From NCBI GenBank assembly GCA_030068075.1, contig CM057823.1:13612485-13676484 (forward strand): a stretch of DNA of 64,000 nt, read 5' to 3'. The translations under genes were made by a program, and so were the position numbers. Shown piece by piece: positions 55,270 to 64,000 of this stretch. The stretch is from Paguma larvata (lineage: Eukaryota > Chordata > Mammalia > Carnivora > Viverridae). Below the pieces are notes generated by a model. The model had not been told where the DNA came from, ran no database searches, and worked only from the letters and a program-made list of their open reading frames with translations. Numbering within the stretch: position 1 is the stretch's first letter; each line of letters opens with the position of its first letter.

Positions 55270-55470
55270 TTGCTCATCAGCTACTATGTACTCACCGGGC
55301 ACAAACATTATCTCAATTTTCACATCCGTGTGGGAGGTACAATCTCCAATTTCCAGACAGGAAAACCGGGCTCAGAAAGGTTAAGGAATTTGCCTCCGCA
55401 TATAGCTACTAAGCATCAAGCTACAGATTCGAGTCCAGTCATCCAAGCCCAAAGACTGTACCCCCAAAAA
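55270..55470 (-). mobile_element. MIR SINE (antisense)
   Basis: ATCAGCTACTATGTACTCAC, CATTATCTCAATTTTCACAT and GGCTCAGAAAGGTTAAGGAA match reversed MIR almost throughout. Confidence 0.82.
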
Positions 55471-55764
55471 TCTATTTCATAAATTCCAAATGGCGTTAGA
55501 GAATTATGAACTCTCAGGACAGGTAAGAACTCTGGCCTTATCTAGTCCAGGCTCCTCGTATACTTGTGAGAAGCAAAACAGTGTACACATGAAATTCCCT
55601 CATTTGTTTTGTCTGGCCTGCTTAGTGTCTTTAAAGAAACTTGAATCCATCAGCAATTAAACTCTGGAGATTTGACATTAAAACTCAGATTTTTTCCTGT
55701 CTTGAAAAGCAAAAGATTTTATAACCCTGCGCCTCATTCTTGGTTCTGGTCACGGTTAACTGTG

Positions 55765-55980
55765 GTTTTGGAATCCACAGACCTAGAATTGAGTCTTGGC
55801 TCTAGGCCTTATTGGCTGTGCAACCTTGGATAAGTCGCTTTACCCCTCTGAGCCTCCTCTCTCCATTGGAAAGTACATATGGTAATAGTATCTACCTCAC
55901 AGGCTCTTGTGAACATGGATAAGAGAATATATGCTCAGTGCCAAGCGCTTGTGCTTAGTAAATATTAGTTAATATAAGCT
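55765..55980 (+). mobile_element. MIR SINE
   Basis: GGAATCCACAGACCTAGAAT, TAAGTCGCTTTACCCCTCTG and CAGTGCCAAGCGCTTGTGCT match forward MIR. Confidence 0.82.
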
Positions 55981-55984
55981 TCGA

Positions 55985-56080
55985 GGGGGCAGGCTTTGGC
56001 AACACACTGAGTACATGACATAGCCAAGACTCACACCTGGATTCCGGATTCCAATACCCAAGTTGCTTCCACTGCGTCAT
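55985..56080 (-). mobile_element. MIR or L2 fragment (antisense)
   Basis: CATGACATAGCCAAGACTCA and CACCTGGATTCCGGATTCCA resemble the reversed tRNA-like end of MIR. It is short. Confidence 0.4.
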
Positions 56081-56204
56081 CCTACTATCCACCCCCCCAA
56101 CTCCTGCCACTCCCTGTGAACACCCAGGTCCTCAGTGCCGGCGACCAGAAACCCTGAGTTTTCCGAACGTCTGGCTAGATCCATCGGTTTGCCTCAGGAC
56201 ACAA

Positions 56205-56335
56205 AGTAGTCACGGTGTAAAGAACACAAAATTGAGATTCAGACTGTAGTCTCAGCTGACTTATTGACCCCAAGCAAGTCACTTGTCCTCGCTGGGGCTC
56301 AGTTCCTTCATCCGTAGGATGGGAAATACTTGCGT
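56205..56335 (+). mobile_element. MIR fragment
   Basis: AAGAACACAAAATTGAGATT, CAAGCAAGTCACTTGTCCTC and CAGTTCCTTCATCCGTAGGA match forward MIR. Confidence 0.7.
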
Positions 56336-56339
56336 TGTG

Positions 56340-56908
56340 AGCTGAACTGTGTTCTCCTCCAATTCTTATGTTGAAGGTCCGACCCCCAGTACTTCAGAAT
56401 AGAAGCGTATTTGAAGATAAGGTCTTTAAAGAAGTGACTGAGTAAAAATGAAGCCTTTAGGGTAGGACCCTCATCCAGAGTCACTGATGTCTTCTTAGAG
56501 GAAAAAGAGGGGCGCCTAAGTGGCTCAGTCAGTCGAGCATCCGACTTCAGCTCGGGTCATGATCTCACAGTTCATGGGTTTGAGACCTGCGTCCAGCTCT
56601 GTGCTGACAGCTCAGAGCCCGAAGCCTGCTTCGGATTCTGTGTTCCTTCTCTCTGCCCCTTCCCCCACTCAGAAATAAATTAACATTTAAAAAAAAAGGG
56701 AGGAAAAGAGACACCAGGGACACATGGGCAGAGAGGAAGAGAGCCTTCTGCTAACAGAAGAGACAGGCCTCAGAGGAAAGCAACCCTGTCAGCACCTTGA
56801 CCTTGGACTTCCAGCCTCCAGAACCATGAGAAAATAAAGTTCTCTTGTTGAAGCCACTCGGTCTGCGGTATCTTGTTAAGGAAGCCCCAGCAAACCAATG
56901 CAGTCTGT
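56340..56908 (+). mobile_element. MLT1A-like LTR split by a SINE (forward)
   Basis: GAGCTGAACTGTGTTCTCCT, TACTTCAGAATAGAAGCGTA and AAGATAAGGTCTTTAAAGAA lie left of the SINE. GTCAGCACCTTGACCTTGGA, CCAGCCTCCAGAACCATGAG and CTCGGTCTGCGGTATCTTGT lie right of it. The arms total about 380 bp. Confidence 0.88.
56511..56698 (+). mobile_element. CAN-type SINE in the MLT1 LTR
   Basis: Head GGCGCCTAAGTGGCTCAGTC, body CTGTGCTGACAGCTCAGAGC, tail of A9. Target GAGGAAAAAGAG / GAGGAAAAGAG at 56499 and 56700. Confidence 0.95.
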
Positions 56909-57784
56909 TTTATAGAAGAATCCTTGAAAAGCCTGGTGCATGGTAGGTCTTTGAAAAGGGTTAGCTGTTGTCCATCCACAGTCGGAACCAAGGACGTGGG
57001 ATTGTTTGCCTTCGGAGGCTGCCCTGTGAGCTGGCCTTCTCCGCTGGCATGGCCTGCCTGCCAGGCAGCCTGGAATGTGCACGCTGCGTGGCCATGACAC
57101 CCTCTGCCTTGGACAAGGCTAGAAAGATAACGAAGGGTTTGTCAGTTCTTGTTCAAGCCACCGCCTTCTTGTTTGCACTTGTTATGACAGCAAACCTTTT
57201 CTTCATTCCAACGTCTCTCTGAACAGGCCTCGGTCTCTAAATACCAGCTCAGTCTTCGTGACATCTTTCCAGATGAGTTAATGACATCTAGGGGGCTACT
57301 TGGACTCATTGGTAAACTATAGCTCAGAGTAGAATGGATTATTCATGGCACAGATTCATAGCTGTTCGCATCCCTGATACGCTGATTTTGCTGATTGTAG
57401 GGCCACTACCTTTCCATGTCTGCCTGCCCTGCCCTATTCTTGGCCATGCCTCAATGGTCTCTTGTGATTCAACAGGCTCTCCACCTGATCCTTTGAAGTT
57501 GATCTGAACCTCCAGCCCCTGGAGGGAAAAAAGACTATATTTTGTCTTGGCCTCACTGGACATCCTTACCTGCATCAGTCATAAAGCAAATATTCACTCA
57601 GCTCCAAAATCTGTATCATACTCTTCAAAAAGCAGTAGACATTAACTTCTTTTATTTCTGGCAATGGTTCCCGATCATTTATTGGAGAGTAACCCCTACG
57701 ACTCAAGATTACTATAGTATGATGTCATTTTGTGCTATTTTGAACAATTAAAAGACTTTTTTTTAATTAAATAAAAAGTCGTGG
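56909..57784. other. Unique sequence, nothing recognised
   Basis: About 0.9 kb with no repeat or exon supported. Confidence 0.45.
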
Positions 57785-58238
57785 GTGTGTTCCATTATTC
57801 AGAACCGTTCTGTCCGCCAGCCACATGTGGCTTTGGAGTACCGGAACACAACTGATTTCAAAGACTTAGTATAAATAATGAGAATGTAAAGTGTCTCATC
57901 AGTTTTCGAATTATAATATTTTATATTGGGCTAAATAAAATTTATTCAATTAATGTCACTCATTTCTTTTGACTTTTTGTAAAATGTATTTACTTTGAGA
58001 AAGAGAGTATGTGAATGGGAGAAGAGCAGAGAAAGGGAGGGACAGAGAATCCCAAACAGGCTCCACGCTCAGCACGGAGCCCGACTTGGGATTCCATCTC
58101 ATGACCGTGGAGAGCATGACCTGAGCGGATTGACTGAGCCACCCAGGGGCCCCATTTCTTCTTATTTTTTAAATGTGACTCCAGAACATTTTAAATTACA
58201 TATCCAGCTCACACTCTCTTTCTACTGTAGTGCTGGCA
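57785..58238 (+). mobile_element. hAT-like non-autonomous element split by a SINE
   Basis: CCAGCCACATGTGGCTTTGG, ATTGGGCTAAATAAAATTTA, then after the SINE TTTTAAATGTGACTCCAGAA, CATTTTAAATTACATATCCA and CTACTGTAGTGCTGGC. This is the familiar mammalian family with ACATGTGGCT cores and ends like CAGCGCTGTCC. I cannot name it exactly. Confidence 0.65.
57973..58152 (-). mobile_element. CAN-type SINE in the hAT-like element
   Basis: Antisense, with a partly deleted head region: GAGCATGACCTGAGCGGATT runs directly to GACTGAGCCACCCAGGGGCC. The target CATTTCTT is repeated at 57961 and 58153. Confidence 0.93.
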
Positions 58239-58244
58239 AAGAAG

Positions 58245-58330
58245 AGAAATTGAGGCACCAGAATATTTTTAAGTGGCTTGCTCTAAGTTCCACGGTGAGT
58301 CTGATAGCCTGGGCAGGGCACTACCAGTAG
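58245..58330 (-). mobile_element. MIR fragment (antisense)
   Basis: GAAATTGAGGCACCAGAATA and AAGTGGCTTGCTCTAAGTTC follow reversed MIR. Confidence 0.5.
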
Positions 58331-60083
58331 AAGCCTATAATCTTATGCAATGGGCATGGCACCGTTTGGCACGGCTCTTTGAAAACATCTTCCTGACACC
58401 CAAATATTCATCCACCACTTTGTTTCTCCTGAGCAGAAAGCATGTGGAGATGAAGTCAGCCCAGAGGATGAACAGAAACCCATAATCCTCTAAAAGTCTT
58501 AACGGGTAAGCCGAATGACCTAAGAATTTTCCATCCCTGATGTCTAGAGCAGTCATAAGAGTGTTCTGTACTCCCACTACCACATCAGAAAATGTCTGAC
58601 TCAGAAAGAGAGTGAAAGATTCACATGACAAATATTTTCATTCTGTTATCTCTTTTTTACCAACCACAGTTGAGGTCACTCAACAAATCCCCAAATGATG
58701 TCACCTAAGGTACTGAAGGGATCATTATCTTGCTTCGGGACTCACCTAGGTATATGTTGCATCCACGTAAAAACACGAGGCAATGATAGGTCACCTCAAG
58801 TGACTTCGTCTCCGCCTTGAGGAGGAGAAGGTCACACATAAAGACAACCAGCATTCGGCAGGGCAGACTTTGCTGTGGGGGGACCACGCTCGCAACAGGG
58901 AGGTCCTTCTCTCACCCTGACCTTGCCCATGCTCTTAAACCCTCAACCCCGTCAGAGCCATTCGGGAAAGATCCCTGACTCACCCACCCACAGAGTCTGA
59001 AATACCTTCCTTATCTTGGGGTCACTGTGAGACAGGCAGGAACCTTGATAGAAGAATAAAATAAACGGGTCTGTCAACAGCTTGCAGGGCTGTTAGTTCA
59101 TAGGAAACTCACTAGGTTCTTTCCAGAGCTTATTTATTCGGACTTTACATACGACTACAACAAAGCAATTTAATAGCTTCGCTAGAAATGAGGGGGCAGA
59201 AGAAAACAAAACAAGGAAGTACTTCCAAACAGACTCTGAAAAGATGTCAAAACTCAAGGAAGTGGAAGATGATGAAAACTATTTGCAAACCCAAAAGCAC
59301 AGCAGCTTATAGCTGCTTGGCATACTTCTGTGAGTCTCAATGTGGTATTCATAACACCCAAAGAAAAGAACAGTGATAATCCAATTCATTGTATTCAAAA
59401 ATTATTATTCATATTAATGCCTCCAAGGGCATTCATGGATGTTTATAATTTGTTCCCTGTTTTCTGCTTTCAAAGGCACAAAGATATGTGATATTTAAAA
59501 ATATTTTGGTTCATTTCCCTTAAATGTTTAATCCTTTTCAAGGGGTGAGCTTCAGTTCTGATTCCTTCCCCCAACAATCCTCGACAAAGGAGGCTTTCTA
59601 GGAGAAAGAGTACTAGTGATGTCCATGGAACATATGTCCCTGTAACGCCCCCGGGGCAGAAGTCAGTTGACTCAGCCCCAGGCAGGAACCCCTGACAACC
59701 CTCCCTGCACCCAGGGCACGTCGCTTGTTCAGTGGCCGCGTGGGCCAGCATCCTGGCGCAGGCGACGCTTGGGGCACGCGGCATGCTCTCTTCTTCCCAG
59801 CAGATGGGTCAACCCTCAGGGAAAGGAAGCTCTTCTGAGATCCTCCTGTCTTCGTTCTTCCCAAATGGGCTTTGCTATAAAAAGCAAATTAAACAGCCAT
59901 TGTTCCTTTCCTCCATGAAGCTGGCAGACGGACATCCTGTCTATCCCAAAGCTCCCGGATGTTTGCTGCCGGCCTGCCGATGCCTGCTACTGCTTGAAGC
60001 AGGAAAAAAGAACGTACCCTCCACTGGGGAATGGAATGTGTCTTAAGTTCTGAGCCTTCCTTTTTCACTGGGGCCTTTATTTT
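58331..60083. other. 1.75 kb unique sequence
   Basis: No repeat is recognised. A minus-strand frame at 58335-58631 is raised as a finding. A second, weaker CpG cluster lies at about 59640-59790 (around 11 CpG by hand count). An inverted GTTGAG...CTCAAC sits at 58669-58684. Confidence 0.45.
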
Positions 60084-60725
60084 CTTTTATTTTTAAGTTT
60101 CTTATTGAAATATAGTTGACATAAATATTATATTAGTTTCGGCATATCATTTGACCATTATATACATTATGCCATGCTCACTACAAGTGTAGTTACCACC
60201 TGTCACCACACAAAGGTCTTACAATATTTTGACTATATTTCCTAGGCGGTACTTTATATCTCTGTGACTTAGTTTATAACTGGAAGCTTGTGCCCCTTAA
60301 TCCCCTTCACCATCCCCCCAGCCCGTCACCCACCTCCCACTAGTGGCAACCACTAGTTTGTTTTCTGTATTTATTTATGAGTTTCTTTCTTTCTTCCTTT
60401 CCCTCCTTCCTTCCTTCCTCCTCCCTCCCTCCTTCCTTCCTTCCTTTCTTTTTTCTTTCTTTCTCTTTCTTTCTTTCGTTCGTTCGTTCTGAATGGATAA
60501 AGAGAATGTGATGTAATGGAATGTAATGTAATGGAACCTTACTCAGCCATTAAAAAGACTGAAATTGTGTTGTTTGAGACAACATGGATGGACCCAGAGG
60601 GTATTATGTTAAGTGAAATAAGTCACACAGAGAAAGAAAAATAAATACCATACAACTTCACTTATATGTGAAATCTAAACAACAAAAACAAACAAATAGC
60701 AACAACAAAAGAAAAAGACTTGGGT
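60084..60725 (+). mobile_element. L1 3'-UTR region
   Basis: TTGAAATATAGTTGACATAA, AGTTACCACCTGTCACCACA, GACTTAGTTTATAACTGGAA, then beyond a pyrimidine tract ACTCAGCCATTAAAAAGACT, GACAACATGGATGGACCCAG and TTAAGTGAAATAAGTCACAC. This block is common in carnivore and ungulate L1 3' regions. Confidence 0.85.
60381..60489. repeat. (TTCC/TTTC)n pyrimidine tract in L1
   Basis: About 109 bases of TTTC, TTCC and CCCT units ending in three GTTC units, inside the L1. Strong strand asymmetry. Confidence 0.95.
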
Positions 60726-60954
60726 CCTTTATTTTCGGGGACATATAATACACAGCAGAAAAGGGCTTTCTTTTTAACTCTGGCCTGGAGAAGCATTCCC
60801 ACTAGCTTTCCAAATAGGCATCGGGTCATAATCGGAGGAGCTCCGAAAACACTGGCCCTTCAGTCTTCCCCTACCTATGAAAATGTGCGACATTTCACAG
60901 TGAAAGACTTACTTCAGTGTTTTGGGGAGTCCCTCTAAAATCAAGAAGTCAAAA

Positions 60955-61090
60955 GGAGATTATGTGGAATGATTGATATATTATTTAACTTGATTGTGTT
61001 AAATATTTCACAATGTGTACATATACTAAATCATCGTGTTGTGTACTTTAAGCGTATCCTATTTTATTTGTCAGAGAATAAGTCTGGAAA
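60955..61090 (+). mobile_element. L1 3' terminus
   Basis: TTTAACTTGATTGTGTTAAA, ATTTCACAATGTGTACATAT, TCGTGTTGTGTACTTTAAGC and ATTTTATTTGTCAGAGAATA match the last part of the L1 3' UTR. It is probably the same copy as 60084-60725. The 229 bases between are not recognised. Confidence 0.75.
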
Positions 61091-61160
61091 GAATGGAATG
61101 GAATGGAATGGAATGGAATAGAATAGAATAGAATAGAATAGAATAGAATAGAATAGAATA
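61091..61160. repeat. (GAATG)5(GAATA)9 microsatellite
   Basis: Five perfect GAATG units, then nine perfect GAATA units, at the A-rich tail of the L1. The abrupt switch shows one change that spread by repeat expansion. Confidence 0.98.
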
Positions 61161-62574
61161 AGTAGTCATCCACCGTAAGGGAAAGTAGAAAACATAAAAC
61201 ACTTTCTAAAAAGACAGACAACCTAGGGAAAGACAAAAGATACTCTGAGAACTTACAAAGCAAGGTCCTGAAGGGGGATAAAAAGGAAGTAAAACATCAC
61301 CTGTCCTCAGGTAGCTTTGGGTCTCTACAGAGAGGAGAAAAGAGAAAAACTGGGGAGAAGAGAGAGAGAAGAGCAGGAAGGGAAACTGGAAGAGAGAGAG
61401 AGAGAGAGGGAAAGGAGATGACCTGTATTTCTTGTGTCATAGCATTTATCGTACCGTAGCATAATGGCTTGTGTATTATTGTTTCTCCCCTTCATAGGTA
61501 GTCCAGGATCTACCTTGTAAGCTTTTATTTCATATAATTTTTAATTTATTTTGTATTATTTTTTAATTTGAATTTTTATTTTTATTTTCACTGATCTCCA
61601 ACATTTACCAGTGGGTCATTGAAAGCTGTGACATCCCCAAGTGACTCACAGGGCTAATCCTTCTGGAAGAGCATCTCCGAGGCTTCTTCGTGGACCGGCC
61701 ATAGGTACCCTGGCCCTGGCTGACGTTGTGTGACTGGGCGGTGCCATTTCCGTTGGAGAAGCCGAGATCTTTCCCTTCACACTTTTATCGGGTCCATCGT
61801 GAGCCAAGGATCTCTCTGGCCGATGTAATTGATAACTTACAGCAAACGACTCAAATATCCAGTTCGTGACACTTCAGGAGCCCTAAGGCAGAGATCCAGC
61901 ATTTCCAATAAACCTCAGATACAAGGCACTGATGAGGGGCACTTCCGTGAAAGTGAGTCTCAGGAGGAAAAATAGGTCTGAACGATTTGGTCTGAGGCTT
62001 CTAGCCTCAGGCCAAAAGGCTAAAGTTATTCCAACATGATTTACTCTTCCATCTTTTAGAGTGAAGGCTAGAATAGGCATTTTAATCACTAGTTTCTGAA
62101 AAGTCAAGTGTACCTACCATTGGGTCATTTCACACTTACCAGTTCTCTAAACCATTACTAAACTTGGGGGTCTTTGAGGTTTCTAACGTCAGCTCTCACA
62201 TTAAGATTTTCAAAATGAAACTTCAGTACGTGTTTCCTGAACAGCTTCTCTCTACATGGTCAAGTGGACTTATTCTCAGAAAAGGAGAGCCACTTCTGGT
62301 AAATAAAGGACTGAAACAGGAAGTGAGCCCATGACGATCGAACAGAGGGTGTGAATGGTGTGGAAGGATGGGGAAGGTTCCGGAGGGGTGCGGCTCATGC
62401 TTTTCCAGCCAGAGCTTCTCCACAGCAGGGTCTTCTCCCCCTCAGCTCCCCAGCTAGGAGCTCTTGGATAAAGCTACTCCTCACACTCCTGTAACCAAAG
62501 GAGTTCATTTTCAGACTCCTGCCCTTTCTCCGATGCTGCGGTATTGACCAAGCTAACATAGTGGGAGGCACAAA
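61161..62574. other. 1.4 kb unique sequence with a GA-rich patch
   Basis: A purine tract with (AG)n at about 61390-61410 and an AT-rich patch at 61520-61600. No exon or transposon is recognised. Confidence 0.5.
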
Positions 62575-63034
62575 TTGTACTAGATTCCTAAGGCCACTGT
62601 GACAAATTACCACACACTTAGTGGCTTGAACAACACAGTACATTATCTGACAGTTCTAGAGGTCGGAAGTCGGGCACAGGTCTTACCAGGGGCCAAAACC
62701 AAGGTGTCAGCCAGTCTGTGTTCCTTTTGGAGGCTCTAGGGGAGAATCGGTTCCTTACTTTTTCCAGTTTCTAGAAGCCACCTATACTCCTAGGCTCATG
62801 GCCCCTTCTCTATCTTCCAACCCAGCAAAGGCGGATTGAGTTCTCGAGGCAGTCACTTCTGCTTTTCTCTTCCACTTGGAAGGACCTTGCATTGACATAG
62901 ATAATCCAGAATCATCTGTTTTAAGGATTCCATCAATTCCATCTGCAATTTTAATTCTCTTTCGCCATGTAGCATGAGACTCACAGATGTTGGGATATAG
63001 AGCTCTCTCGGGGGGCCATCATTCTGCCTATCCC
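62575..63034 (-). mobile_element. MLT1C/D-like MaLR LTR (antisense)
   Basis: CCACTGTGACAAATTACCAC, CACTTAGTGGCTTGAACAAC, AGGCTCTAGGGGAGAATCGG, AGATAATCCAGAATCATCTG, TTCCATCTGCAATTTTAATT and GGGGGGCCATCATTCTGCCT follow a reversed MLT1 LTR of about 460 bp. Confidence 0.85.
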
Positions 63035-64000
63035 ACAAGCAAACCAAACTAAAAAGAATATAAAATGGTCAGAACATATCCTCTAGATCAACACACATGA
63101 AAATACCTTGAAAACGCCAGGAAATAAACATGAAGTAAAAGGTCAAGAGTAAAGAATCAAAGTACAACATCGATTCACCGTGTATCAGAAGAGGTCATTA
63201 ATGAAATCAGAGCGGAATAAAGCCCCCTAAGATGATCCATGAGAACCGGGGGGAGCCTTATGGAGCCATATGGCTGCCATTACTTAGGGCTCTGACAGTA
63301 GCTCGTGGGCAAATGTTTCCACAGTCAAATGTTTTGATGCAGCAATGGAAGGCTCTCAAAGATGGAAACCAGCACTAAGCAAGCTGTCGATCATTGCAAC
63401 ATTTCACATTGCCTTTGAAAGCGTCCCTGGCTTTCACATTATTTGTCTGATTCCCACCCCCACCCCCTCCAACTCTGAGTCACTGTTGAAAAGAACTGTT
63501 TACAGCTCAGGAGGCAAAGTTCTTACACGTCCCTGTAAAAACATGATTTTTTTTTTTTTTTTTTTGGCAAGCGCTTGCGCGTAGCAAATTGAATCCCCAT
63601 TACCATGTGCGTTGAACCGGTTGTTGAAAATCTGACAACTATCTGCTGCCCCGTTGGGGTAACAGTGCATCTTTGCACGCTGCTTGAGACCCAAGGACCA
63701 ACCTCTCACTCCATCTCTCAGAACCTATTGAGACGGCGCAGCGGGGGGTGGGGGGGGTCCCGCTGTCCCCATTTGGCACACAGGGGACATTGAAGTTCCA
63801 GGAGAGCTGAGCCAGAGCCTGGACTTTTCTAGCCCTGAGGTGGCGTCGTCCTACTGTATTGACGGTGGCTCCTCTAATCATCCCTGATGGCCCTACCGTT
63901 CCTGTGACATTGCAGAGCAGGTGACCTTCCTGGCTTTTGTATTATAAACAGCATGTTTATGTTATCCAGACACGCAAGTTAGTGTCAGTACATACCTCTT
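63035..64000. other. Unique sequence with T19 and a G-rich run
   Basis: T19 at 63547-63565 is followed by the palindrome GCAAGCGCTTGC (63567-63578). A G-rich run at 63743-63757 could form a quadruplex. No exon is recognised. Confidence 0.5.

Noticed and set aside
4551..58152. tRNA-like heads with A- and B-box sequence at many SINEs
   Set aside because: They are parts of tRNA-derived SINEs with tails and target duplications, not tRNA genes.
1..64000. A novel multi-gene biological system
   Set aside because: No recognisable genes or operon-like structure; the window is repeat-rich mammalian non-coding DNA.

Overview
This is ordinary mammalian nuclear DNA from a carnivore, most likely a cat or another feliform. 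The main evidence is 26 copies or fragments of the tRNA-Lys-derived CAN-type SINE. Their heads read close to GGGCGCCTGGGTGGCTCAG, and many copies match the felid form of the family. Many have clear target-site duplications, CT-rich middles and A-rich tails. I recognise no protein-coding exon, rRNA gene, tRNA gene or bacterial/phage-type system. The window looks intergenic or intronic. Repeat family names come from memory of consensus sequences, not from a search.

Layout. 0-8 kb: MIR fragments, a long (GGA)n tract, two MaLR LTRs, MER5A-type fragments, two SINEs and a decayed L2 that carries a 105-bp MITE-like insert. 8.2-16 kb: two more long antisense L2 copies (8.2-10.6 and 15.0-16.0 kb), with an MST-type LTR, an L1 tail and forward L2 between them. 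16.1-18.0 kb: a relic of an ERV-L provirus (degenerate integrase and dUTPase regions) followed by an MLT2-type LTR. 18-28 kb: SINEs, a nearly complete MER2 element, a fold-back SINE pair, MIR and L2 pieces, a perfect 26-bp tandem duplication and a (TATC)n microsatellite. 28.7-31.2 kb: the cleanest repeat-free stretch, with homeodomain-like sites.

31-38 kb: a degraded HAL1/L1 ORF1-like element split by four SINEs and by an L1 ORF2 fragment flanked by a 14-bp direct repeat. 38-44 kb: mostly unique sequence, then L1 tails and SINEs, including two SINEs inside one MLT1 LTR. 44-54 kb: mostly unique, more GC-rich DNA with MLT1, MER5A and L1 relics. 53.8-54.1 kb: the only CpG-island-like segment, with a minus-strand TATA box about 170 bp away. 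54-64 kb: MIRs, MLT1s, a hAT-like element interrupted by a SINE, an L1 3' end whose tail has become a (GAATG)/(GAATA) microsatellite, and unique sequence.

No set of genes works together here. The biology is retroelement layering plus a few candidate regulatory stretches. The CpG-rich block near 54 kb is the best place to look for an unannotated promoter or first exon.
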